Counted from the first letter of the stretch, positions 7,780-15,655 are shown. The stretch: DNA of 41,852 bases from Opitutia bacterium UBA4506 (GCA_002388665.1 DGMY01000077.1:1-41852), one strand, 5' to 3'. The notes: generated by a model not told the origin, from the letters alone. Numbers and translations: made by a program.

Positions 7780-8301
7780 CTATTTCGCTGTATCTTGGTC
7801 CGAAATGAGGCCGACTAATTCTTTGATGGTTTCGAGTTTGCCGTGAAGGAGTTGGGGGTTGTAGGCGGGGGCCTGACGGGTGAGACCCATGCGGAGAACC
7901 TGTTCCACGAGCCGAAGGACGATTTCCAGGAGCCTCTCCTCGGTCTCTAATAGATAGGTGAGTTCTTCCTTCTCGGAGGACGGGCGGGTTTGGCGGCTCG
8001 ATAAATAGGCCACTCCCTGAGGGAGAAGATTGGCCGCAAGATCAATTAGGTCTGAGTCCGTTTTCTGGGACTCCTCCAGCTCTCTTAGGTTTTTGCGAGC
8101 CGGGGCTGTGATGCGATTCAACTCCTCAACCCCTTCCGAAAAACTTTCGAAATGCTCGTGGTACTGACGAAAGAACGAAGCGATGAAGCGGAGCTTTTCG
8201 CTGGCTGTCACCTTTCCTCCAAACGAATGTTGCATGAGGAAATCGTAGTCGGACTGGCTGATGCGTCCGCTGATAGGAACCGTTTTGGCTGTGTCGCTCA
8301 T
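7780..8301 (-). CDS. Helical protein with a probable ribbon-helix-helix N-terminus; candidate operon regulator
   Basis: 173 residues, no named family recognised. The first 45 residues (VPISGRISQSDYDFLMQ, then TASEKLRFIASFFRQYHEH) have the strand-helix-helix pattern of RHH DNA-binding proteins: ISGRIS would be the strand, SQSDYDFLMQ helix A and TASEKLRFIASFF helix B. The remaining ~125 residues are helical and charged, ending with LVEQVLRMG and LHGKLETIKELVGLI. It is the first gene of the PspA-YqiJ-flotillin operon, and the promoter directly upstream carries a perfect palindrome, the arrangement expected of an autorepressor. That role is inference. It could instead be a PspA-binding adaptor. 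Confidence 0.6.
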   Translation of the reverse strand: MSDTAKTVPISGRISQSDYDFLMQHSFGGKVTASEKLRFIASFFRQYHEHFESFSEGVEELNRITAPARKNLRELEESQKTDSDLIDLAANLLPQGVAYLSSRQTRPSSEKEELTYLLETEERLLEIVLRLVEQVLRMGLTRQAPAYNPQLLHGKLETIKELVGLISDQDTAK

Positions 8302-8350
8302 GAGTTCTTGACTGTGTGGAGGTGAAAAGAGGGAGTCGATTGGGGTGGTG

Positions 8351-8388
8351 TGTATAATAGTTATACAATGTGCGGCTTTAAGCGCAAG
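8351..8388 (-). promoter_or_regulatory. Promoter and perfect 17-bp palindromic operator of the PspA-flotillin operon
   Basis: TGTATAATAGTTATACA (8351-8367) is a perfect inverted repeat with 7-bp arms and a 3-base centre. On the minus strand TTGCGC (8383-8388) and TATAAC (8361-8366) are spaced by 16 bases, forming a plausible -35/-10 pair, so the palindrome covers the -10 element and the likely start site. It is 50 bases from the first codon of the candidate RHH regulator. Binding there would block transcription. Confidence 0.6.
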
Positions 8389-8395
8389 TCTTTTT

Positions 8396-8639
8396 CCGAA
8401 TTTAGTACAAATCGTTCGGGAACGGATTTCTGGCAGCGAAGTGAGCAGTTCTCCTTGGTTTTGGGCCGATTGGTAATACTGGGCATATCTGGGTAGTAAT
8501 TGGAGTGAAGGAAATCGGTGTAATATTGAGTTCCGGGAGGCTTAAATTCGACTCTATTTCGCTCCATAATCAGACGATTGGTCAAAGCTAAAGGCTGTGC
8601 GGCGGCTATTTTGGGGGATTCTGGTGAAGGCTCATTGGG
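8396..8639. other. Intergenic spacer upstream of the guanidine-type operon
   Basis: No gene is supported in this 244-base stretch between divergent operons. It should hold activator sites for the sigma-54 promoter at 8640, because such promoters need an enhancer-binding protein. I see only near-repeats (ATACTGGGC and ATCTGGGT around 8478-8495) and no clear NtrC dyad. The conserved features of the guanidine-I (ykkC) riboswitch are not apparent. Confidence 0.4.
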
Positions 8640-8655
8640 TGGCACGGTACCTGCA
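8640..8655 (+). promoter_or_regulatory. Sigma-54 (-24/-12) promoter of the guanidine-type operon
   Basis: TGGCAC (8640-8645), five bases, CTGCA (8651-8655) differs from the consensus TGGCAC-N5-TTGCA by one base and keeps the essential GG and GC with correct spacing. Transcription would start near 8665, 37 bases before the ATG at 8702. Sigma-54 control is typical of nitrogen-scavenging genes and implies an NtrC-like activator encoded elsewhere. Confidence 0.75.
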
Positions 8656-8659
8656 TTAA

Positions 8660-8688
8660 GTATTATGATTTGCAAAAATCGTAATAAC
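8660..8688. promoter_or_regulatory. Inverted repeat resembling a NikR operator
   Basis: GTATTA (8660-8665), 16 bases, TAATAA (8682-8687). The E. coli NikR operator is GTATGA-N16-TCATAC, so half-site order and spacing are the same. The inner flanks also match as an inverted repeat (ATTATGATTT against AAATCGTAAT, one mismatch). It overlaps the start site predicted from the sigma-54 promoter and is the natural target for the NikR-like protein encoded at 14474-14911. Confidence 0.6.
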
Positions 8689-8701
8689 AAAAGGTCCAAC
8701 T

Positions 8702-9709
8702 ATGAAACTACACTCTATGAAAAATCTCATCCGAATTGGTCTTACGACGCTCGTGGGCGTTGTGGGCGTATCATCGGTTCGCGGGGAAGAGCCGCTTAAA
8801 ATTGCATACAGCGACTGGCCGGGCTGGGTGGCCTGGGAAATTGGTATTAAGAAAGGATGGTTCGAGGAAGAGGGCGTTGATGTCGACTTCCTTTGGTTCG
8901 ACTATGTGGCCTCGATGGATGCCTATGTGGCGGGCAAGGTCGATGCAGTGACAATGACGAATGGTGATGCATTGGTCACCGGGGCGACCGGGAAACCCTC
9001 CGTCGGTATCATCATAAACGATTTCTCGAACGGGAATGACATGATTGTCGGCGGTCCGGGGATCACTTCGATGAAGGACCTGAAGGGTAAGAAGGTTGGT
9101 GTGGAAGAAGGGTTTGTTTGCCATCTTCTCCTCTTGAAGGGACTCGAGGACAACGGAATGAGTGCCGACGATGTTACCATCGTAAACACTCCGACCAACG
9201 AAACCCCGCAGGTGCTTGCATCGGGTGCGGTTTCAGCGATCGGGGCTTGGCAGCCAAACTCGGGTGAAGCGCTAAAAGCAACACCTGGTTCGAGCCGTAT
9301 TTATTCTTCGGCTGATTCACCCGGCATCATCTACGACCTATTGTTCGTGTCACCGGAGTCGCTCGAGACTCGCCGCGACGACTGGATGAAGGTGGTTAAG
9401 GTCTGGTACCGGATTGTCGACTACCTCAAGGATGAGGACAACATCGACGAAGCCCTCGAGATTTTGTCTAATCGGGTAAATCTTACTCCCGCAGAGTATG
9501 AGCCGCTTTTCCAAGGTACATATATCCTTTCTCTGGAAGAGGCTCAGGACAAATGGGCTGACGCAGAAGGATTGGGCAGCGTTTATGGGTCCACCGAGTT
9601 CGTCGATGAGTTCAATGTGAAGTTCGGTGTCTACGAAGATCCTTTGAACACCGAGCAGTACCTGGATCCTAGTCTGACTGAAGAGTATTCAGTATCTGAA
9701 AAAAAATAG
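8702..9709 (+). CDS. ABC transporter periplasmic substrate-binding protein (urea/guanidine carboxylase-associated)
   Basis: 335 residues. Signal peptide about 1-28, cut near SSVRG before EEPLKIAYSDWPGW; there is no lipobox, so it should be a free periplasmic protein. The mature part belongs to the NMT1/SsuA-like binding proteins: KIAYSDWPGWVAWEIGIKKGWFEEEGVDVDF at the start of lobe 1, DAVTMTNGDALV, then KDLKGKKVGVEEG. The closest match is the subgroup that accompanies urea carboxylase clusters. It would deliver the substrate, probably guanidine or a related small cation or amide, to the permease encoded 106 bases downstream. It is the first gene of the operon, directly behind the sigma-54 promoter and the NikR-like operator. 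Confidence 0.85.
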   Translation: MKLHSMKNLIRIGLTTLVGVVGVSSVRGEEPLKIAYSDWPGWVAWEIGIKKGWFEEEGVDVDFLWFDYVASMDAYVAGKVDAVTMTNGDALVTGATGKPSVGIIINDFSNGNDMIVGGPGITSMKDLKGKKVGVEEGFVCHLLLLKGLEDNGMSADDVTIVNTPTNETPQVLASGAVSAIGAWQPNSGEALKATPGSSRIYSSADSPGIIYDLLFVSPESLETRRDDWMKVVKVWYRIVDYLKDEDNIDEALEILSNRVNLTPAEYEPLFQGTYILSLEEAQDKWADAEGLGSVYGSTEFVDEFNVKFGVYEDPLNTEQYLDPSLTEEYSVSEKK

Positions 9710-9710
9710 G

Positions 9711-9738
9711 ATCTCTTGATAGATTTGTTGTAAGAGAT
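9711..9738 (+). other. Stem-loop after the binding-protein gene
   Basis: ATCTCTT (9711-9717) and AAGAGAT (9732-9738) form a perfect 7-bp stem one base after the stop codon, with no T-run. Hairpins at this place often protect binding-protein mRNA, so that it is made in excess over permease and ATPase. That role here is inference. Confidence 0.4.
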
Positions 9739-9815
9739 TGAGTTCTGTAGGGTAGGGAATCCGATCCTCCCATCCCTGCAGTGCAATCCACACTCACCCG
9801 AAACAGGCAGTAAGT

Positions 9816-11207
9816 ATGTCGATTGAAAAACCGTGGTTCGCGATACGGAAGCCATTGTCGCCACAGAGGCAGACTCTATTAACCCTTTGCTCTTTTCTTC
9901 TGCCCATTGCCGTCTGGTGCGTTGTGAGTTATGTTCCATTTATCTGGCATCCGGATATGGTCGTAACGATATCTGCGGACCGGAGTGACGTGACTACAGT
10001 CTACTCGGTGGGAGATCGGCTTCCCCGTGATAAGGAATCTGAAAACGATTTTGTTTTTGAAGATTTTGTCGAAGCTGTTCGGGTACAAAATGAGTCGGTT
10101 CTAGAGGCGCGGGAGGCGAACGATCCGCTCGTTACAACGAGTCGAACCAACAAGAAGGTTCTTCGGCATCTGGCTCCGGTAGGAATTGCCGAGGGTTGGC
10201 TGACTCGTGATCAAGCTACGGACGATGCTGCAATCTACCAATTGTGGGGAGACATCGCTACGGGGGAGCGAGTTCCTACCAGCGTTCCTCTGTCTGAAGA
10301 AAACAAAGAGATCGTCGCCGAAAATTGGGCGATCCTGAGTGGAATCAGCGAAACGTACGAATCGAAGAAGATCCCCAAAGAGGCTCTCCGAACCCTTGTC
10401 CCGCAAGGGAAACCATCAAACCCGGTGTTTGTCCCGCCCCCGCACGAGGTTGTGGCAACTGGCTGGTATGATTGGACTCATCAGAGAGATCCCAGCAAGC
10501 CGAGTATGCCGGAACGGTACGTTCACTCGCTTAAAATTGTATTTGGAGGATTTCTACTTTCATGTCTCATCGGTATTCCTTTGGGGATTCTCGGTGGAAC
10601 CTATGACTTTTTTGCGAAGCTCATTGAGCCGTTCACGGATTTCTTTCGCTACATGCCGGCCCCGGCTTTCAGCACGGTGTTGGTTGCGATCCTCTCCGTC
10701 TATGATGCCCCGAAGATCGGGTTGGTGTTTCTAGGAACCTTTTTCCAGATGGTACTGGTTCTTTCGAACACAACCAAAATGCTGGACCGCTCTTTGCTTG
10801 AGGCGGCGCAGACATTGGGGGCCAAGAGTCGGCATCTGATGTTTCGGGTCATCGTACCGGGGATACTTCCCAAGCTCTACAATGACCTCCGGATCCTACT
10901 CGGGTGGTCATGGACTTGGCTGGTTATCGCCGAACTGATCGGGACGAAGTCTGGACTGACGGAGTTCATCGAAACGCAAGGCCGCTTTCGGAACTTCGAC
11001 AGTGTGTATCCTTCGATCATTGTCATTGGTCTCACGGGGTACATCACCGATCAAATCCTCGCGAGCTTGCGACCTGTCTTCTTCTCCTGGGATCCTGAGC
11101 ATTCAGGGAAGAAGCCACTATGGATCTTCCGGGGATTCTTCTGGCTGGTGGACCAAGATTGCTACGACCGAACCACACCCGAGCGCAAACCACTCATTTC
11201 TCAGTAA
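9816..11207 (+). CDS. ABC transporter permease (SsuC/NitT type) with large periplasmic insert
   Basis: 463 residues. After a first transmembrane helix (about 24-45, LLTLCSFLLPIAVWCVVSYVPF) comes a hydrophilic region of about 180 residues, likely periplasmic. The canonical binding-protein-dependent permease domain follows (about 235-440: FGGFLLSCLIGIPLGILGG, FFRYMPAPAFSTVLVAI). The EAA loop that docks on the ATPase is intact: LEAAQTLGAKSRHLMFRVIVPGI. The long insert between helix 1 and the core is longer than in ordinary SsuC and is characteristic of the permeases encoded beside urea carboxylase. The ATG at 9816 was chosen because the preceding 106 bases contain the hairpin and no in-frame extension. 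Confidence 0.85.
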   Translation: MSIEKPWFAIRKPLSPQRQTLLTLCSFLLPIAVWCVVSYVPFIWHPDMVVTISADRSDVTTVYSVGDRLPRDKESENDFVFEDFVEAVRVQNESVLEAREANDPLVTTSRTNKKVLRHLAPVGIAEGWLTRDQATDDAAIYQLWGDIATGERVPTSVPLSEENKEIVAENWAILSGISETYESKKIPKEALRTLVPQGKPSNPVFVPPPHEVVATGWYDWTHQRDPSKPSMPERYVHSLKIVFGGFLLSCLIGIPLGILGGTYDFFAKLIEPFTDFFRYMPAPAFSTVLVAILSVYDAPKIGLVFLGTFFQMVLVLSNTTKMLDRSLLEAAQTLGAKSRHLMFRVIVPGILPKLYNDLRILLGWSWTWLVIAELIGTKSGLTEFIETQGRFRNFDSVYPSIIVIGLTGYITDQILASLRPVFFSWDPEHSGKKPLWIFRGFFWLVDQDCYDRTTPERKPLISQ

Positions 11208-11258
11208 ATTTCAAACGAAACCTTATTCTCAAAGTCTCGCGTTACCTACCTGTAGTGG

Positions 11259-12191
11259 GTGATCGAGCCAACTCAAACATCGCCAACGATTATGACTGAA
11301 GAATTTCATCTTCCCAGCTATCGCGAGCAAAGTCCGAAAGTGTCTGCCCGCTTTAAGAAGCTTTACGAGCGGCGGATCAAAATGGAGATTAAAGGTCTCT
11401 CGAAGACCTTCCAAACTTCCAAGGGTACCACTACGGCTCTCAATAAAATCGATTTTTCGATCCACCATCGTGAGTTTGTTTCGGTTCTCGGACCCTCGGG
11501 ATGCGGTAAATCGACATTGATTCGAATCCTCGCCGGGTTGGATTTTCCGACCGGGGGAGAGGTTCTATTGGAGGGTAAACCGGTAACTGGGCCGGGAAGT
11601 GACCGGGGAATGGTTTTTCAGGGATACACATTGTTCCCGTGGTTGACGGTGAAGAAGAACGTGATGTTCGGCCTCGAGTTGTCGGGTCGATCGGGGTCGG
11701 CGGTAGAGTCCGAGGCGCGCTCGTGGATCAACATCGTCGGTCTCAGTGGTTTTGAGGATTCGTATCCGAGCCAGTTGTCCGGCGGGATGAAACAGAGAGT
11801 GGCGATTGCCCGGTCACTGGCCAATAACCCGAGCATCCTTTTCATGGATGAGCCCTTCGGGGCGCTGGATGCGCAAACGCGCGCGCAAATGCAGTCCTAT
11901 CTCTTGCAGATTTGGAAGAACGTCGACGTGACGATAATGTTCGTCACCCACGACCTTGACGAAGCGATCTACCTGTCGGATCGGATCCTGGTCCTGAAAG
12001 CGAATCCCGGTGAAGTGAATGAAGTCATCGAGGTGCCTGTCCCGCGCCCCCGTAGTCCCGAGCAGTTTATCACGCCGGAGTTTCTAGCTACGCGGCAGCG
12101 ATTGGAGGAGTTGATCCATCCTAAGGGTGCGATTGAGGAGAAAGAGCTGCCAGTAGTACGGATGGTCAGTGCGGAAGACGAGGTCGAGTAA
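11259..12191 (+). CDS. ABC transporter ATP-binding protein
   Basis: 310 residues from a GTG; ATGs at 11292 and 11382 are alternative starts, since the typical domain begins at MEIKGLSKTF. All nucleotide-binding motifs are intact: Walker A GPSGCGKST, Q-loop VFQGYTLFPW, signature LSGGMKQR, Walker B ILFMDEPFGALD, H-loop VTHDLDEA. It resembles SsuB/TauB/NrtD ATPases, with a C-terminal extension of about 60 residues (VPRPRSPEQF onward). It powers uptake with the two preceding gene products. It is followed without a gap by the creatininase-family gene, so it is co-transcribed. Confidence 0.88.
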   Translation: MIEPTQTSPTIMTEEFHLPSYREQSPKVSARFKKLYERRIKMEIKGLSKTFQTSKGTTTALNKIDFSIHHREFVSVLGPSGCGKSTLIRILAGLDFPTGGEVLLEGKPVTGPGSDRGMVFQGYTLFPWLTVKKNVMFGLELSGRSGSAVESEARSWINIVGLSGFEDSYPSQLSGGMKQRVAIARSLANNPSILFMDEPFGALDAQTRAQMQSYLLQIWKNVDVTIMFVTHDLDEAIYLSDRILVLKANPGEVNEVIEVPVPRPRSPEQFITPEFLATRQRLEELIHPKGAIEEKELPVVRMVSAEDEVE

Positions 12192-12212
12192 ATGGAGGGA
12201 CGGGGAGCAGAG

Positions 12213-12962
12213 ATGAACTGGGCCAATCTAACTTGGCCTGAGATTCAGCGAAGACTTGAAGGCGGACTCACTGCTACAATCCTGCCGATCGGTGCGACGG
12301 AACAGCACGGACCACATCTGGGGGTGGGGATGGACAGTTCACTGGCGGAGAAATTGGCCGATGCGGTCGCAAAAGTCTGTGAGGTGCCCCGGTTGCCGAC
12401 ACTTCCATACGGATGCTCCCTGGGGCATTCCCACCGCTGGCCGGGAACAATAGCCCTTCGGCCTCAAACGCTTATCGATGTTGTCGTCGACACAGGTCGC
12501 TGGTTGTTTGACGCGGGATTCACCCGTTTGTTCATCGTCAATGGACATGTCGGAAATCAAGCGCCCCTTCGTTGTGCCTTGGAGATCCTTCGAGCTGAGT
12601 GCGAGGATTTCAAAATAGCGATCTTCACGACGGGCACCCTAAGCGACCGGGTGAAGAGCCAGTTCGATGAGGATGCCAGCGATTGGCACGCGAACGCCGC
12701 TGAGACCGCGTTGATGATGCACCTGTGCCCGGAGTTGGTTCGTGAGGACCGCATTCGGGAAGCCGATGATCCTGACCGTACCGGTGATTGTGTCTTTGCC
12801 CATCCGGTTAACCGTACCAGTCGCAACGGAGTGACCGGTCAGCCCTCTTTGGCTTCGGTCGAGATGGGAGACGCTCTATTCAAAATTATGGTCGAGGATC
12901 TAAGTCAACAAATCGCCAAGGGGTTGGAGGAACACTCTCCCCTTGATGTATCATTTCACTAA
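12213..12962 (+). CDS. Creatininase-family metal-dependent amidohydrolase
   Basis: 249 residues from the ATG at 12213, chosen over the ATG at 12192 because GGGGAG (12202-12207) lies at good distance. Family motifs are present: LPIGATEQHGPHLGVGMD (metal ligands Glu, His and Asp), SLGHSHRWPGTIALRP, FIVNGHVGNQ (usually NGHGGN) and WHANAAETALMM (usually HAGxxETS). The fold binds two metals and opens amide bonds, as in creatininase, FAPy deformylase and MftE. The true substrate is unknown. In this operon a guanidino compound, a cyclic ureide or a degradation intermediate such as allophanate are all possible. No creatinase is present, so plain creatinine use is unlikely from this cluster alone. Confidence 0.85.
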   Translation: MNWANLTWPEIQRRLEGGLTATILPIGATEQHGPHLGVGMDSSLAEKLADAVAKVCEVPRLPTLPYGCSLGHSHRWPGTIALRPQTLIDVVVDTGRWLFDAGFTRLFIVNGHVGNQAPLRCALEILRAECEDFKIAIFTTGTLSDRVKSQFDEDASDWHANAAETALMMHLCPELVREDRIREADDPDRTGDCVFAHPVNRTSRNGVTGQPSLASVEMGDALFKIMVEDLSQQIAKGLEEHSPLDVSFH

Positions 12963-12981
12963 CTACGAAAAATAAAAAGCT

Positions 12982-14400
12982 ATGAATCTATCAGAATACA
13001 AAGCTCTGCCGTTTAACAAGGCGAGGGGTGATGCCTACAAAGGGCTTCCCAGTGATGAGGAGATCGAGAAAGTTCGAAAGGAACTGGAGGCCGCCGGGGT
13101 GAAGTACACTGTGGGCGCCTATGTGGATATTCACGGAGTCCCGAAAGGAAAGGTAGTTCCTCTCTCTCATTTCTCTCATTTTGCCAAAGGGTCGGAACTC
13201 TACACGGGCTATGCTCTCGATGGTTTGGGACAACATCCGAATGAGGATGAGATTTGTTCCATTCCGGATCTCGGTCACATCATTCAACTTCCTTGGGAAC
13301 CTGAGGTTGCGTGGATGCCCGCTGATAACGGGTTTAAGGGAGACCCTTATGAGGTCAACACCCGCGTGGCCTTGCAGAAAGTGCTGAAGAAAGCCGAAGG
13401 AATGGGCTTTGGGATGAATCTCGGAATCGAGCCGGAGCTATTTGTGTTGCGAAAGAACGAAGATGGTTCGATTGAGATCCCGGATCCGGAGGACAAGTTG
13501 GTCAAGAGCTGCTATGACGTGCGGTCATTCATGTCGCGCTACGAGTGGTTGGACAAGATGGCTACGACGATCGATGCGCTCGGTTGGGAGTTGTACTCAT
13601 TTGACCACGAGGACGCCAACTCTCAGTTCGAATTCGATTTCAAGTATTGTGACGTTCTGACGATGTGCGATCGATTCATCTTCATGAGAATGATGGCGAA
13701 GCAATACGCTGAGGAAGAGGGATTGATCGCTACTTTCATGCCAAAACCATTTGCCGACAAGACAGGAAGCGGTGCTCACTTCAATATGTCACTCTTCGAT
13801 TTGGAGACGGGTGGAAACTTGTTTGAAGATGCGAATGATCCGCGTGGTCTGGGACTCAGCCAACTCGGGTACCAATTTGTCTCGGGTATTTTGCGTCATG
13901 GTCCAGCTCTTTGCGCAGCCTTTGCCCCGACAGTGAACAGCTACAAGCGTCTCGTTCGCCAGGGTTTGATGGCTTATTACTCTTGGGCGCCGGTCTTCAA
14001 TTCTTACGGGAAGAACAATCGGACGAATTCGGTTCGGATTCCCATGGCCGGTGGACGGGTTGAGTCGCGGAACGCCGATGCTTCCTGCAATCCCTACCTT
14101 GCGGCAACACTGGTACTTGCTGCAGGCTTACAGGGAATCGAGGAGAATCTTGATCCGGGGGATCCACAAGAAGTTAATCTCTATGCCTTGAACAAGGATG
14201 AGCTGGCCGAACGTGGAATCCAGGAACTACCAAGAAACCTGCATGAGGCTGTTGAGGCCTTTGCCGCAGATCCATTCGTCACCGAGACTTTGGGTGAAGG
14301 ATTGCGCAATGAGTTCGTGACCTACAAAGCAGAGGAATGGCGTCAGTATCATCAGCGGGTCAGCGCATGGGAAATTGACGAGTACGTGCAAAAGTTTTGA
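12982..14400 (+). CDS. glnT: Glutamine synthetase, type III/GlnT-like
   Basis: 472 residues. N-terminal beta-Grasp domain (about 35-130: VKYTVGAYVDIHGVPKGKVV) and catalytic domain with NLGIEPELFVL (metal-binding glutamates), QFEFDF, GSGAHFNMSLFD (usually GxGxHxHxSL, here with Asn in the second His place, as is common in this branch), NSYKRLV and NRTNSVRIP. The pattern fits the rhizobial GlnT/'type III' group and its relatives that join glutamate to ammonia, methylamine or other amines. It sits 19 bases after the creatininase-family gene. The obvious role is to capture the ammonia liberated by this pathway. Gamma-glutamylation of an imported amine is an alternative. Confidence 0.85.
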   Translation: MNLSEYKALPFNKARGDAYKGLPSDEEIEKVRKELEAAGVKYTVGAYVDIHGVPKGKVVPLSHFSHFAKGSELYTGYALDGLGQHPNEDEICSIPDLGHIIQLPWEPEVAWMPADNGFKGDPYEVNTRVALQKVLKKAEGMGFGMNLGIEPELFVLRKNEDGSIEIPDPEDKLVKSCYDVRSFMSRYEWLDKMATTIDALGWELYSFDHEDANSQFEFDFKYCDVLTMCDRFIFMRMMAKQYAEEEGLIATFMPKPFADKTGSGAHFNMSLFDLETGGNLFEDANDPRGLGLSQLGYQFVSGILRHGPALCAAFAPTVNSYKRLVRQGLMAYYSWAPVFNSYGKNNRTNSVRIPMAGGRVESRNADASCNPYLAATLVLAAGLQGIEENLDPGDPQEVNLYALNKDELAERGIQELPRNLHEAVEAFAADPFVTETLGEGLRNEFVTYKAEEWRQYHQRVSAWEIDEYVQKF

Positions 14401-14473
14401 CCTGATGGTAATAACTTTTAGCGAATTAATATTATTGTTCCGGCGATGAGGAAAGATAGGATTCTTATTTAAC

Positions 14474-14911
14474 ATGAGTGATCCGATCGAACGTATCAGC
14501 GTATCTATGCCGAGAGGCCTTCTCAGACAATTGGATGAGATGGCCGCTCGGCGAGGGTTTGAAAGTCGGTCCCAGGCCATTTCTTCAATTGTTCACCAGG
14601 AGATTTCTGCCCATGCGGGAGATCTGGGGAGTGAGGTGATGACGGGGACGATTAACATCGTCTACGAGCACGGGCGGAACAATTTGAAGAAACGCCTAGC
14701 CGAGATTGAGTACAAGAATATCGCCGAAGTCATTAGCTCGCTGCACATTCTGTTGGAAAAGGACCAGACGCTGGAAGTCATCCTTGTCCAGGGGCCAGCG
14801 GATAAGTTGAGGGAGATTTCGGATGAATTGAGCAGCTGCAAAGGGGTCATGAGCGGTACGCTCAATCTCCACTCCGCTGTGATCCCTCCATTGCACGGCA
14901 AATCTTCATAG
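14474..14911 (+). CDS. NikR-like RHH/ACT transcriptional regulator lacking the nickel site
   Basis: 145 residues, colinear with NikR. N-terminal ribbon-helix-helix (residues 5-42: RISVSMP strand, LLRQLDEMAARRG, SRSQAISSIV). C-terminal ACT-like sensor (about 52-135, with IVYEHGRNNL and LEVILVQGPADKL). Against E. coli NikR the high-affinity nickel ligands His76, His87, His89 and Cys95 align with Tyr80, His91, Leu93 and Thr99, so only one of four remains. The DNA-contact strand keeps Arg7 and has Ser9 and Ser11 for the two Thr of E. coli. It probably senses something other than nickel and controls this operon through the site at 8660-8688. 73 bases separate it from the glutamine synthetase gene. 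Confidence 0.85.
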   Translation: MSDPIERISVSMPRGLLRQLDEMAARRGFESRSQAISSIVHQEISAHAGDLGSEVMTGTINIVYEHGRNNLKKRLAEIEYKNIAEVISSLHILLEKDQTLEVILVQGPADKLREISDELSSCKGVMSGTLNLHSAVIPPLHGKSS

Positions 14912-14924
14912 AAAGGGTATCAAA

Positions 14925-15653
14925 ATGAGTAATCTAGAAAACATTCTCTACAGCCGTGAACTGGGCGGCGGACACATGTGGTCCAAAGTGATCGGAAGGG
15001 GAAAATCCTTGCGGATGACCGACCTGGAGGGAGGGGCAAACGTAAGTATGCTCCTCTATAATGCGTTGGAGAAAACGGAGAGATATAACATGCCCGATAC
15101 GTTAAAGGGGCAGAAGATCTTCTATTTGCGCGCTCCCTATTGTCTGCATTCAGATATGGGGCGGATCCTCGCCTCGATTGTCCAGGACGACGTCGGTTGG
15201 CATGACTCTGTTTGTGGTGCGACCAATGCGACCATGGTGGAGGAGAAGTACGGTCAGAATGATTACCAGGATGCCCATAACGACTGGTATCGCAATGGAA
15301 GGGACTGCTTCCTGATTGAGTTGGGCAAGTGGGGACTCGGAGAGAGAGATCTCGTCCCCAATATGAATTGGTTCAGTAAGGTGACTCCCGACGAAGAAGG
15401 GCGACTGTCCTATGTTCCGGGGCACTCGACGAAAGGGGCTTCAGTCACTTTGCGATTCGAAATGGATACGCTGGTGGTCCTGAATACCTGCCAGCATCCA
15501 TTGGAACCCGGAAACGACTACAGTCCTAAACCAGTACGGATTGAGGTCTTTGAGGCTGGACCGGTTGAAGACAATGATCCGTCTCGAACGGTGAGGCAGG
15601 AGAACCAACGCGCATTCGAAAACACTGAAGATTACAACCGACTACGCTTCTAA
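14925..15653 (+). CDS. DUF1989 protein, larger subunit of a CgdAB-type carboxyguanidine deiminase
   Basis: 242 residues, 'urea carboxylase-associated' DUF1989 family. Conserved parts: LYSRELGGGHMWSKVIGRG, LRMTDLEGGANVSMLLYNA, DSVCGATN, NMNWFSKV, LVVLNTCQHPLEPG and the end DYSPKPVRIEVFEAG. In Pseudomonas syringae the two DUF1989 proteins form a heterodimer that hydrolyses carboxyguanidine to allophanate and ammonia (published as CgdAB). The second subunit gene starts 2 bases after this stop codon, consistent with co-assembly. The assignment of this copy to CgdA or CgdB is not made here. The start ATG follows GAAAGGG. Confidence 0.85.
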   Translation: MSNLENILYSRELGGGHMWSKVIGRGKSLRMTDLEGGANVSMLLYNALEKTERYNMPDTLKGQKIFYLRAPYCLHSDMGRILASIVQDDVGWHDSVCGATNATMVEEKYGQNDYQDAHNDWYRNGRDCFLIELGKWGLGERDLVPNMNWFSKVTPDEEGRLSYVPGHSTKGASVTLRFEMDTLVVLNTCQHPLEPGNDYSPKPVRIEVFEAGPVEDNDPSRTVRQENQRAFENTEDYNRLRF

Positions 15654-15655
15654 CG

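Noticed and set aside
8396..8701. Guanidine-I (ykkC) riboswitch before the importer gene
   Set aside because: The conserved ykkC core sequences and stems were looked for and not found; a short GTTCCG-like stretch near 8530 is not enough.
12192..12962. Ordinary creatinine degradation gene
   Set aside because: No creatinase, sarcosine oxidase or related gene is nearby; the neighbourhood points to guanidine/urea-type metabolism.
14400..14474. Second NikR-type operator before the regulator gene
   Set aside because: TAATAAC and TTAATATTATT are present, but half-site order and spacing do not reproduce the GTATTA-N16-TAATAA design.
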